Part shown: positions 35,175 through 45,260 of the stretch, in pieces | Position numbering within the stretch: the first letter of the stretch is position 1 | How the letters are laid out: each line of letters begins with the position of its first letter | Assembly: GCF_030272615.1 (NCBI RefSeq) | Contig: NC_081407.1 | Location: forward strand, 264,933,074 to 264,997,073 | Length of the DNA stretch: 64,000 nt | Source: Cryptomeria japonica | Lineage: Eukaryota > Streptophyta > Pinopsida > Cupressales > Cupressaceae | Direction: 5' to 3' | Notes under the pieces: model-generated | What the model was told of the DNA's origin: nothing | Databases searched by the model: none | Seen by the model: the letters and a program-made list of their open reading frames with translations, nothing else | Made by a program: the position numbers and the translations under genes

Positions 35175-36640
35175 CTATATACTCTGCTTCAATTGTGGAT
35201 AGGGAGATAGAATCTTGCTTCTTGTTGTGCCATGAAACCAACCTGTCACCAAGAAAGAATGCTTCACACTGGTGCTCTTCTTGTCATCTATGCAACCTAC
35301 CCAATCAACATAAGTTAATGCTTGCAAAGTGAAATCTCCTTTCTTTGAATACCACAAGCCATAACTAAGTGTTCCCTGCAGATATTTAAAGATTCTTCTT
35401 ACAACATTTACATGTGATTTCTTTGGAGAAGCTTGAAATCTTGTTGTCATGCACACTGCTTGCACAATATATAGCCTTGAAGTTATTAGGTGCAACAAAC
35501 TACCAATCATGGATCTATACAAGGTCTGATCAACATTAGGTGACTCATCATCTTTGCTCAACTTGCATCCTATCACCATGGGGTACTAACTGGTTTGTTG
35601 TCTTCCATCTAAAATTTCTTCAACATGTCTTTAGCATACTTGGTTTGAGAAATGAATATGCCCTTATTCTATTGTGATATTTGCAAACCAAGAAAATATG
35701 ATAACTCTCCAAGCATGGACATCTCAAACTCTGGCTGCATCTCATCAACAAATTATTTGCATAGAACATCTTTGTTACCTCCAAAGATGATGTCATCTAC
35801 ATATATCACAACTATGATCATGTGGTCTCCATCCACCTTGACATATAAGTTTCTATCAGTATTTCCCTTTCTGAAACCCTATTGAATCAAGTACTTGTCC
35901 AACCTAGAATACCATGCTCTAGGTGACTGCTTTAGACCATATAATGATTTCTTCAATCTGCATACATAGTTCTCATCTTCATGCAGCTAAAAACCTTCAG
36001 GTTTCTCTAAGTAGAACTCTTCTTCAAGATTGTCATTCAAGAATTTAGATTTGACATCCATTTGGTATACTTTGTATCCTTTATATGCTCAGAATGCCAA
36101 AAACATTATGATTGCTTCAAGTCTTGCAACTAGTGCAAAAGTTTCTTCACAATCTATGCCCTCTATTTAAGAATATCCTTTGCACACTAGCCTTTCCTTG
36201 TTCCTTATTACCTTTCCTTCTTCATTCATCTTGTTCCTATAGACCCATTTAGTTCCAATGACATTTTTGTCTGCAGGCCTAGGAACCAATTCCCATGTTT
36301 TGTTCTTTTCTATCTACTACAACTCTTCTTCCATTGCCTTTATCCACTTTTCACTCTTGTTGGCCTCATCATATTTCTTGGGTTCCATTTCATTCATAAG
36401 ACAAAGATTGACTTGGTCATTGTTTCTTTCTCTCCTTGTTTGTACACCATCATTCTTTTTACAAATAATCTGATCCTCAAGGTGATTCTTTTGCACATAT
36501 CTATTAGGGACCTTGCTAGGTGCTTCTTCTTCATGTTCACTCTCAGATTGATCTTCATCTTCAACATATGGTGCTGGAGTAAATGATTTTTGGATACCTT
36601 TATACATATCTTTATCCACTTTCACATGAACACTCTCAAT
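35175..36640 (-). pseudogene. Copia E reverse transcriptase and RNase H
   Basis: Reading leftwards: KWIKAMEEEL (36340-36317), [59 protein letters not shown], and the intact YVDD box at 35792-35803 (VVIYVDDIIFGGN). Then come YFLGLQI and the 134-aa open frame 35579-35175 with RSMIGSLLHLITSRLYIVQA and YVDWVGCIDDKKSTS. The last is the copia RNase H line, where ADWAG.DRKST is usual. An acidic linker at 36625-36470 (DEDQSESEHEEEAPS) joins INT to RT. Stops occur every few hundred bases. Confidence 0.88.
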
Positions 36641-36765
36641 TACCTTCTTTAGTCTTTAGTTGAAACACTTGTAGGCCTTGCAATGAGTAGAGTACCCCAA
36701 TAAAATTCCTTCATCACTTCTTGAATCAAAACTTCCTAGACCATCTTCATCTCTTTTGATGAAGT
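36641..36765 (-). pseudogene. Copia E integrase end (left of F)
   Basis: Gives FIKRDEDGLGSFDSRSDEGI, then LLGYSTHCKAYKCFN. It joins FGSKCF at 43939 exactly across element F, showing that F split one reading frame. Confidence 0.82.
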
Positions 36766-37294
36766 TGTTGGCTTGATGATGATGATATTCTTGTAATAGG
36801 TTTAATGGTAAATTTATTTGTGTTCATTGATGGAAACCATGTTTTGTTAGTCATCTAAGTCATTTAGACCAACTGGTATAGCCTAACTGGTAGTGGAATT
36901 TGTCAGACGGCAAAACTGCTAAGTTGCAGGCAACCAGTAAACCGGAACCGTCGCTTGATCATCAGACCGGTACGGACGATTGGAGAAGAGTTAGATGTTG
37001 CAGTTGGTAACATATGTTTATGACATTAGTATGAGTCTTTTATGGAAACCACATCATCATATTCAGAGTATTGAGAAAGTTATGATCAGAAGAACAATCA
37101 CAGTTAGGAAAATAGAGAACCGCTAAAGCAGAGTTACCTTGATCGCTAACTGGTAGAGTTTATGTTATGTTTTTAAGTTATGTTATATTTGGCCAACATA
37201 AGTAAATTGTAATGAGTAGGAAATTGTAATAGGTGATCTGATTCAATGAACCTAGGGAATTTTTCCAAGGTTCTTAGCCAGCTTAATAGAGTTC

Positions 37295-37303
37295 TTTATA
37301 AGG
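37295..37303 (+). promoter_or_regulatory. TATA-like motif in the F LTR
   Basis: TTTATAAGG, identical in both LTRs (second copy at 43283-43291). Position fits a core promoter. Confidence 0.4.
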
Positions 37304-37489
37304 AGATGTAAGTTGTATGATTTTATGGATCAAGAGTGAGAATTTGATCATGTGGTTGAAGAAGAAGTTAGGGTTTGATGTTTAGTCAATGATAGAAGAA
37401 GAGTAGAAGTGGATCTAATCAAGCACAAAGGTGCTAACTTCAGATCAATCAAACTTGTTGTCTTCCTAACAGTTGCAGCAAGAAAATCC

Positions 37490-37715
37490 TCTAACAAGGT
37501 CACTCCTAATGGGGAACGGTAGGATCCTAGCAGGTCTGAAGGTTAAAATCCTCTAACAAGGTGACACATTATCTTATGTTTTGAAATCCCTTAATAGGAT
37601 AGCTCCTAATAGGGCTGGGTCCTAATAGGCCTTATTGTATAGCTCTTAAATGGGCTAAAATACTCTTAATCGGGTGTACCCCTAACAAGGTGTTTGTATG
37701 ACCTTAACCGGTCAA
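37490..37715 (+). repeat. CTAACAAGGT/CCTAATAGGG repeat array in the F LTR
   Basis: About ten imperfect units (cctctaacaaggtcactcct, ctcctaatagggctgggt, cccctaacaaggtgttt) spaced 15-40 bp apart. It is present also in the 3' LTR at 43470-43690, and a related array lies in the solo LTR at 28900-29070. Confidence 0.75.
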
Positions 37716-37957
37716 ATCTCTATACTACAAATAGTTGATCTTTGTGGGTACTAATTCCCAACATGGTTTTTCTCATTTGGGTTTCCACGTGAAAAATCAT
37801 TGTGTTATGGTTTGCATGCTTTATTGGATGTTTGCTTATGTGGTTATATTTCTTGCATGCATATTGATTTTCAAGTTGGTGAAAGTAGTTATCAGATTAA
37901 TTAAGTTTTTTCTTGCACTAATTCACCCCCCCTTTCAGTGCCTTATAAGTTTATCAA

Positions 37958-37971
37958 TTGGTATCAGAACC
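37958..37971 (+). promoter_or_regulatory. Primer binding site of element F
   Basis: TTGGTATCAGAACC, tRNA-iMet type with one change, one base after the LTR. Confidence 0.9.
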
Positions 37972-38018
37972 TAATTCCCTTAAGGCTTAAACACTTGGGA
38001 AGGATCTCTAAGGCTAAC

Positions 38019-38761
38019 ATGGGGGAAGGTTCAATGAGTTACAGAGTGCTTTCAAACAGGCTTGCATAATCTGAAGAAGCCTATAATGAACTAAAGGTCA
38101 AGTACAAAGAGTCATTAGCTAAGACAAAAGAGTTGGCTGAGCAGTTGTTGGAACTCAGTTAAAATAGTTCATCTGAGGAAGTAAACATTGATGCCTTGGT
38201 TAATGAGGTGGAAAAGCTTAATGATGATAAGACAAATCTAAGAAGAGAGTCGGAATCCCTTACCATCAAGATGAGTCAAGAGTTGGAAGCCAGGAGGACA
38301 ACTGAAGACAAAATAAGAGATCAGGAGCATGAGATCGTTAAGTTGAACCAGGAGATTAGTAACTTGCATGTATATCTTCAAGAAGAAATAGAGGAAATAT
38401 AAGCTGATCTAGACATGGCTATGTCTCTTAGAGAAAGTCTCATAAAGAAGAATGGGGAGCTTACCAAGGAGTTGGCTGATGTAAATGAGTTATTAGCTAA
38501 ATTCAGCAAGAGCACTGCTATGCTTGATGAGCATATTCAAACACAAAGGCAGAAATGAGATACACATGGCTTGGGATACACAACCTTTGAACAAGGACAG
38601 CCATCCAGTACCAAGAATGCCATGCATGAAACCAAATCTACACCAAAGACCAAGAAGAACACCAATAAGAGAAGCTACAAACCAGTATGTTTTAACTGTC
38701 ATAAGGTAGGTCATACTGATAATGTTTGTAGAAGTAGATATAGTACTTTTGATGGATATAG
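38019..38761 (+). pseudogene. Element F Gag-like coiled coil with CCHC knuckle, part 1
   Basis: The frame opens at ATG 38019 (MGEGSMSYRVLSNRLA), 48 bp after the primer site. It is readable through four stops to the solo LTR. Most is a charged coiled coil (EVEKLNDDKTNLRRESESL, then QELEARRTTEDKIRDQEHE). It ends in a basic linker (TKSTPKTKKNTNKRSYKP) and an intact knuckle at 38688-38729 (CFNC-HKVG-H-TDNV-C). The pre-knuckle text AMLDEHIQTQRQK and GLGYTTFEQGQPSS resembles the C-terminal half of copia E's Gag (ALDKML..K, GVGFEVGQYSK). The N-terminal UBN2-type capsid domain of E is absent here. No pol follows. Confidence 0.78.
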
Positions 38762-40045
38762 TGTTAGGATAACCGGTGAACAACTGAGAGCGGGGGAGGG
38801 GGGTGAATTAGTTGTTAATAGATTATAACTTTTGATCCACAATATGACCTTAAACAAATCAAGTACTGGTAAAGAACAAACAAATGTCAGTAGGAACAGA
38901 TACCGGTAAACAATACAACTTAATAATTAACCAGATAACACCATAATGTAAAGCAACCATACCACATAACACCATGATTTGTACGTGGAAAAGCCAGAAA
39001 GGGAAAAACCACGGTGGGAAACCTACCCACAGTCAGATGATACTTCTACAGAAAGTATGTGTTACAAGAGGGGCCTGCACTTGCAGGAAGGCACGCTACC
39101 TAGAGCGTACTGCTCATTACAAAAGAGTCTCACTGACTACGGAGAGGCTACAACCTTCTCAAGATAAATGGATAACAATCCAATAGAGTGAACTACTGGA
39201 AATAGCATCTACTATGCCTGATTACAGTCCCAGTTAAGCTCAATGCCGGAGGACTAAATCCTCTTCTGAATCCAATTCAATCACCAATGATCGACTATCT
39301 CCTCTGCCTGAGTGATATTACAATATTTGCACATTACATTCCTTGATCATTACTTTTCCAATAACCATGATACTTTACAAAGAGTTTCTACCTCTTATTT
39401 ATACAAACCCTAAGGCCTAAACCAATTAGGTCAGCCACCTAAAGATATTACAATAATATCATTACATAATTCCATTTACAATCATATGTCATGTTGGCTT
39501 AAGACCAAAACAATAATAACAAATCCATAAAACACCTCGAATCATCTAGGTAACGTGTAGAGTACATGCTAGCATGATACCAGTCCATAACCTAGATAGG
39601 TATCGGACCTATTCTGGGTCCACCACTCCAAAGAAAATTCTTCAAGCATTTGAAGCACGATCAACGAACATCTTTAGCATCCTGAAATCCTCGAAGAAGC
39701 TGCACCAACACCAATTATGCATCCTGTCACAATTCCTCAATGAAAGCTTTGTCGGTAAAGCCTTAAACCAACGCTGGTAAGGGTTTACCAGAGTGTATGA
39801 TAACATCCAATTACCAAACCAATATCAACTGACCAAAACATGCTTATGGAGCATATAACTCATGAAGTCGAATATACTTCACTGATCCAAACATGTCGAA
39901 AGTGTCAACAGATAATCTCTTCTGCCAGTAACACTAGATCTTCTACCAGTAACCTGTCTGTCAGTAACCATCCATATCAACTAGTGTTGACATAAATGAC
40001 AAAACATTAATACAACATATAATCAATTCATCCATAATGCCAACA
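38762..40045 (-). mobile_element. Solo LTR inside element F (minus strand)
   Basis: 1284 bp, TGTTAGGATA..TGCCAACA on the plus strand, with a perfect tatag duplication (38757-38761 and 40046-40050). Read on the minus strand it starts TGTTGGCATTATGG and ends with CACCCCCCTCCCC..CCTAACA, like the other copia LTRs here. TATAAATA is at 39396-39403 on the minus strand. It splits the F Gag-like frame between its two CCHC knuckles. Confidence 0.92.
39396..39403 (-). promoter_or_regulatory. TATA box in the solo LTR
   Basis: TATAAATA on the minus strand, about halfway through the LTR. A good match to the plant TATA consensus. Confidence 0.5.
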
Positions 40046-40215
40046 TATAGACCTTATGAATATGAAGGATATAAGCCTAGTACTTTTGATGGATATTGCT
40101 TCAATTGCAACAAGTATGGGCATAGAGCTATTGAGTGCAGGTAAAGAGTATTAAAATGCTTGGAAATTAGTTTACAAAGACTATCTGGGGATATTTCAAA
40201 TATTTCTAGAAGAGA
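40046..40215 (+). pseudogene. Element F Gag-like frame, part 2 (second CCHC knuckle)
   Basis: After the solo LTR the frame continues YRPYEYEGYKPSTFDGY, then an intact knuckle at 40097-40138 (CFNC-NKYG-H-RAIE-C). Two knuckles about 50 residues apart match the pair of knuckle-like motifs in copia E's Gag. The word STFDGY occurs before each half. Confidence 0.75.
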
Positions 40216-42250
40216 ATGCATGTCAGAGAAAGGATATTGGAGCATGTTGTGAAGAGGTATGAAGACTCTATCTATTTTATGGTTGATACTGATAGTTGTT
40301 AGATGGAGGCTGCAGATCCAAGAACTTCATGGGTCATGCCTATAGGGTATGAGGTAGGAGAAGATATATTTACTATTTATGTTGATCACCTCCTATCTAA
40401 ACTGGTAGATCCTAGTGTAACTAGGTTTGGAACTTTTAAAGAGAAATCAATAGAGGTACATTACGAGTTGGCAAAACCAGTAATAGCTAAAAAGGTCAAA
40501 AAAGAAGTTGAGCAATTTGTTGTGGAACAAGGCTTCACAAAGGAAATGATTGTTGAAGCTAGAACCAGATTTGAAGATGGAAAGGCAGGAACCTCTAGTG
40601 CACCTATCGGTAGTAAACCAGAAGTGTAGTTGTTAAGGAGAAGCCCCCCCCTCCTCCAAAGATACAAATCAAAAGAAAAGCAAAGAAACATGAGCCTCAA
40701 GAACCTAAAGCTACTGGTAAGAGGAAAAAAGAACAAGCCCAAATATTTTCTAAAGTTGTTGCAGAGGAAGAAGCAAAGGAAACAGAATCAGAAGGAGGCA
40801 AGAAGGAATTGAGGGCAAGTGGTTAGAAATCCAAAGTGGTTGGTGCCCCCACTATCAAATCAGTTAAGGTAACTAAAACTACTGTACTTGAGAAATTGTT
40901 GGAGAATATAAAGAATTATGGTATATTGGTTGGTGTACATAAGAATTATAATCATTTTGATGAGGAAGAGAAGAAACAAATTGAAGGTTCAGTTGTTTGG
41001 TTCATGAATCATTATAGCAAAGCATTGATTGAATTACAAGGACAAATACCTGATTCTTTGTATAATCAATTAGAAGCAAGATGGTAGACTGGTATTAGAT
41101 AGGACAAAGAAGTAATTGAGTATGTACTGATGCATTTGCAACCAAAGACATCTAAGGAAGAAGTGTTGGAAATTCTTTCAAGATAAAAACCATTATTCCA
41201 GACCAAGAAGAGGTTAACAAGATTACTTGTTGGAGAATCCCAGTCGATTCAAGCTGAGACTGAGGAGATTTTGAAAAAGGTTTTAGGACTTGAACAAGAG
41301 GAACCAAAGATGATAGAAACTTCTAAGAAAGAAGATATTTCTGAAGCACCGGTAATTGAGGGAGAACTACGAGATGTATTTGAGATTGATGAGATATTTA
41401 CTCAGATGGAGAAAGAACCGGAAGGTGGTGCTACATCAGTGCCTAATGTTCCTACTATCACAAATCAACAACCAGTATTACCAGAAGATATTCCAACCGA
41501 TAAAGATGAAGAAGTGCAGAAAGATACATAGGAGAATACATAAATTGTTGTTGAGCAAACTAAAGAGTCACTAGAGAAGGAAGAAGAGATGCAGAAAGAA
41601 GAAGAATAAGATAGAAACTGACCTACCGGTCACTTACTTCAAAGAAAATCATTGATGATGATGAATATGATTATACGGTATCTATCCAAGGATCAATAAA
41701 CATGGATATGTTGAGTGCCAAAGAATTGATGGAGATTGCATCTTCAATGCAATCCAAGGCCAAGAAAAAGATGATGAGAGCTCAGATGAAAGAAGCTCAA
41801 ACTATATAGACTGTAGTTGACATATTTTCCAGTCTGCTACCAGAGATTGCAACTGATAGTCTCTCTACTCCTATAGAGAAATTGGACCACTTGGTTACAT
41901 CAGCAGGGGGACAAATGAAGAGTCTTGGAGAATTTCCTTTATATAATGTGAGAAAGAATATGAGAAGAAAAGAATTGAGAAATTGATTAAGGCAATTGAC
42001 AGAGAAAGAGTAGGTCTTATTGTAAATATGGAGCAGATCAAGGAAACATTGAAGACCAGAGCTAAAATTTTGTCTACAATTTACAACTTTTCATTATTTC
42101 TTGATGATATTGATAAGAAGAGGAAGGAAGAGCAGCAGGAGCTAAAGAATTTGAATGAATCATTTGATCCTCTAAATGATTCAGTCACATTTTTTGGTAG
42201 ATCGGTTATAAGTATACAACATAAGCTTAAAGCATATGAGGCTTAACAGG
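40216..42250 (+). pseudogene. Element F unknown coding region in place of pol
   Basis: I do not recognise this protein. Pieces: 40216-40629 (MHVRERILEHVVKRYEDSIY, then SWVMPIGYEVGEDIFTIYVD); a Pro/Lys-rich linker near 40640-40830; 40836-41087 (KYGILVGVHKNYNHFDEEEK-type text, and WFMNHYSKALIELQGQIPDS); an acidic Glu-rich part at 41271-41531; then 41640-42246 (SLMM-type frame, SLPEIATDSLSTPIEKLD-like text, and LDDIDKKRKEEQQELKNLNE). It needs at least four stops and two or three frame changes to read through. Long, biased and frame-consistent text suggests a real former protein. There is no YxDD, DD35E, DTG or RNase H motif. It could be a captured host gene or an element-specific protein. Confidence 0.6.
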
Positions 42251-42765
42251 TCAAGAGGACTACATCATTGTAGGATTTACAGACTCATCTAGTCCCTAAG
42301 TTACAAATTTTGCAGAGGTTATAAAGAGACTAAAGCAATTTTGACTACACCAAAGATGAGTGCACTTGATGTTGTGGAAGAGCTTGCATACCAGATCCGG
42401 ACACACATTGAGATGACATCTACTCTTTTGGAGACATGGGAGAATGATTTGAAAGTCTTGAAGACTAATTTTTCTGATGTTTTTCTCAAAATGTAATTGT
42501 AAACATTTGAACTCTTATACATTTGGTAATGCAAATTTTCGTGTGTTGTGTGTATTTGCTTACCTTTGACGTTACTATCAAAGGGGGAGTAGTATAAGCT
42601 AGTCAAAATTTTGTAATAGCATGTAAGTTATAAGTGGGAGTTTTATATTAGAATCATGAATCAACTCAACTCATCATGTATGTTGTCATGAGTCATTAAT
42701 TTTTGTAATGTGACACTTAGACAAAAAAATTCCTAAGTGTTGTCATCAATGCCAAAGGGGGAGAT
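42251..42765 (+). other. 3' untranslated part and polypurine tract of element F
   Basis: No clear gene; weak coiled-coil-like text persists to about 42490. Two purine tracts occur: atcaaagggggagtagt near 42572-42590 and the terminal ccaaagggggagat at 42752-42765 next to the LTR. Confidence 0.72.
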
Positions 42766-43938
42766 TGTTGGCTTGATGATGATGATATAGATATAATAGG
42801 TTGTATGATGACTTTATTTATGTTTTCATTGATGGAAACCATGTTTTTTTAGTCATCTAAGCCATTTAGACCAACCGATAGTGGAATTTGTCAAACAACA
42901 AAACTGCTAAGTTGCAGGCATCCGATAAACAGGAACAGTCGCTTGATCATCAGACTGGTACGAACGATTGGAAAAGAGTTAGATGTTGTGGTTTGGAACA
43001 TATGTTTATGACATTAGTATGATTCTTTGATTGAAACCGCATCAACACATTCAAAGTATTGAGAAAGTTATGATCAGAAGAACAGTCATAGTTAGGAAAA
43101 ATAGAGAACCAGTAAAACAGAGTTACTTTGATCGGTTACTGGTAGAGTTTATGTTATGTTTTCTAGTTATATTTTGTTTGGCCAACATAAGTGAAGTGTA
43201 ATGAGTGGGATATTGTAATAGGTGACCAAATTCAATGAACTTAGGGAATTGTTCCAAGGTTCTTAGGCGACTTAATAGAGTTCTTTATAAGGAGATGTAA
43301 GTTGTATGATTTTATAGATCAAGAGTGTTAATTTGATCATGTGGTTGAAGAAGAAGTTAGGGTTTGATGTTTAGTAGGTAATAGAAGCAAAGAAGAAGCA
43401 GATCTAATCAGGCATAGAGGTGCTAACTTCATATCAGTAAAACTTGTTGTCTTCCTAACAGTTGCAGCAAGAAAATCCTCTAACAAGGTCACTCCTAACA
43501 GGGTGTGGTGGGATCCTAGTAGGTCTGAATGTTAAAATCCTTGAACAAGGTGACACATTAGCTTGTGTTTTGAAATCCCTTAACTGGGTATCTCTTAATA
43601 GGGTTGGGTCCTACCTTATTGTATAGCTCTTAACCAAGCTAAAACACTCTTAACTGAGTGTACCCCTAATAGGGTGTTTGTATGACCTACCAGTCAGATC
43701 TCTATACTACAAATAGTTGATCTTTGTGGGTACTAATTCCCACCATGGTTTTTCCCATTTGGGTTTCCACGTGAAAAATCATTGTGTTATGGTTTGCATG
43801 CTTTATTGGATGTTTGTTTATGTGGTTATATTTCTTACATGCATATTGATTTTCAAGTTGGTGAAAGTAGTTATCAGATCTGTTAAGTTTTTTCTTGCAC
43901 TAATTCACCCCCTCTCTTAGTGCCTTATAAGTTTATCA
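42766..43938 (+). repeat. 3' LTR of element F
   Basis: 1173 bp, matching the 5' LTR throughout, with small gaps and scattered substitutions. Confidence 0.92.
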
Positions 43939-44660
43939 GAAGCACTTGCTACCAAACACCTTAAAATAATTAACTAATGGTTTCCTATCATACCATAACT
44001 CATAAGGTGTCATTTTGTTGTTTACTTTTAATTGTGCTCTGTTTAGTGTATATACAGTAGTGTGGACTGCCTCTTTCCAATAAACATCAGGCAGATTTGC
44101 TTCATTTAGCATTGTTCTAGCCATCTCCTTGACTATCATGTTTTTCCTTTCCACAACACCTTTTGGTTGTGGTGTCCTAGGGGCAGAATATTGTCTTCTG
44201 ATTCCATGTCTCTCACAGTATTCTTCAAACTCATTTGATGTGAACTCACCTCCATGATCTGATCTCAGAACTTTCAGCTTGTATCCACTCTCGTTCTCAA
44301 CCATCTTCCTCAATATTTTGAATCTTCCATAGGCTTATGACTTATCTTGCAAGAAAGTGGCCCATGTCATTCTTCAAAAATCATCTATAATTAGCATGAA
44401 CTATCTTTTTCCATATAGGGCTCTTATTCTTGTAGGTTCACACAAATCAGTATGCACCAGCTCAAGAGGTCTTGTAGTTGAGTATTCTTTAGTTTTACAA
44501 CTGACCTTTGTTTGCTTACCTCTTAGACACTCATCACAGAAGGTATTTGTTGGGTTAATAATTTGAGGTATGTATCTTGCATACCCTTTCTTGCTCACTT
44601 TGACAAGGTTGTCAAAATTGATGTGATAGAGTCTTCTATGCCATAGCCAACTCTCATCAA
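43939..44660 (-). pseudogene. Copia E integrase (right of F)
   Basis: The pre-integrase finger LWHRRLYHINFDNL and CDECLRGKQTKVSC lies at about 44645-44500. The core has LELVHTDLCEPTRI (first Asp), then after a stop LKVLRSDHGGEFTSNEFEEY (second Asp) and PQPKGVVERKNMIVKEMART (Glu), so all three DD35E residues are kept. Then comes YTLNRAQLKVNNKMTPYELW, and the frame meets element F at FGSKCF. The 125-aa open frame 44313-43936 is the cleanest piece. Confidence 0.9.
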
Positions 44661-45260
44661 CTTGTCCCATCATACATTGAAACTCAAAGCACTCCTTAAG
44701 ATTAAATACATTTCCATATGTCCTTTTACCTTCTGCAACCATTTTACCACTGCTCTCTTTTCTAATCTCACAGCCTTTGGAATAAAAAATAAACTTATAC
44801 CCTTTGTCGCACATTTGACTCACACTTAGCAAATTGTGTTTCAAACCTTCCACATAATAAACATCATGAGCTTTCAGCTTTCCATCAATATTAAGTGTGC
44901 CCTTTCCTTTTATCTTGATTGAAGAGTTGTCTCCAAACCTCACTAAAATACCATTCCAATCTTCTAATTTGATAAATTTATTCTTGTCACCGATCATATG
45001 ATTTAAGAAACCAGTATCTACCACCCATAAATTTCTCCTTTCAGCATGTAGAGCAGTTTGAACAATCAGACTTGACTCAGGTTTGTCCTTTTCCTTTTCA
45101 ACCCATACTTGTTTTGATTCCTGCTTCTTCTCTACTATCACATTCTGATCTGATTTTGCATTAGGCTCAGATGTTGACATTGTCTTCTTTTGCTTAGTTG
45201 TCCTAAGCTTACAATGTTTTACAATGTGGCCCAAGTTGTGACAATGGTAGCATTTTACAT
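44661..45260 (-). pseudogene. Copia E CCHC knuckle and protease
   Basis: An intact knuckle at about 45246-45205 reads CYHC-HNLG-H-IVKH-C. A Lys/Glu-rich linker follows, then protease with WVVDTGFLNHMIGDKNKFIK; DTG is intact (DSG is usual), and VYYVEGLKHNLLSVSQMCDK is the standard copia line after protease. It shares an open frame of 277 aa (45234-44401) with the start of integrase. Confidence 0.88.

Larger units (their letters stand above)
36766..37956 (+). repeat. 5' LTR of element F
   Basis: Starts TGTTGGCTTGATGATGATGA and ends ..GTTTATCA. It has TTTATAAGG at 37295-37303 and a run of CCTAATAGGG-like units at 37490-37715. Confidence 0.92.
36766..43938 (+). mobile_element. Non-autonomous copia-like LTR element F without pol
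   Basis: The LTRs are 36766-37956 (1191 bp) and 42766-43938 (1173 bp). The flanks gaagt (36761-36765) and gaagc (43939-43943) form a one-mismatch duplication. The iMet primer site TTGGTATCAGAACC lies at 37958-37971 and the polypurine tract ccaaagggggagat at 42752-42765. The interior has a Gag-like coiled-coil/CCHC frame, then about 2 kb of unfamiliar coding-looking text. No protease, integrase, RT or RNase H is visible on either strand. A solo LTR (38762-40045) interrupts it. Confidence 0.9.
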
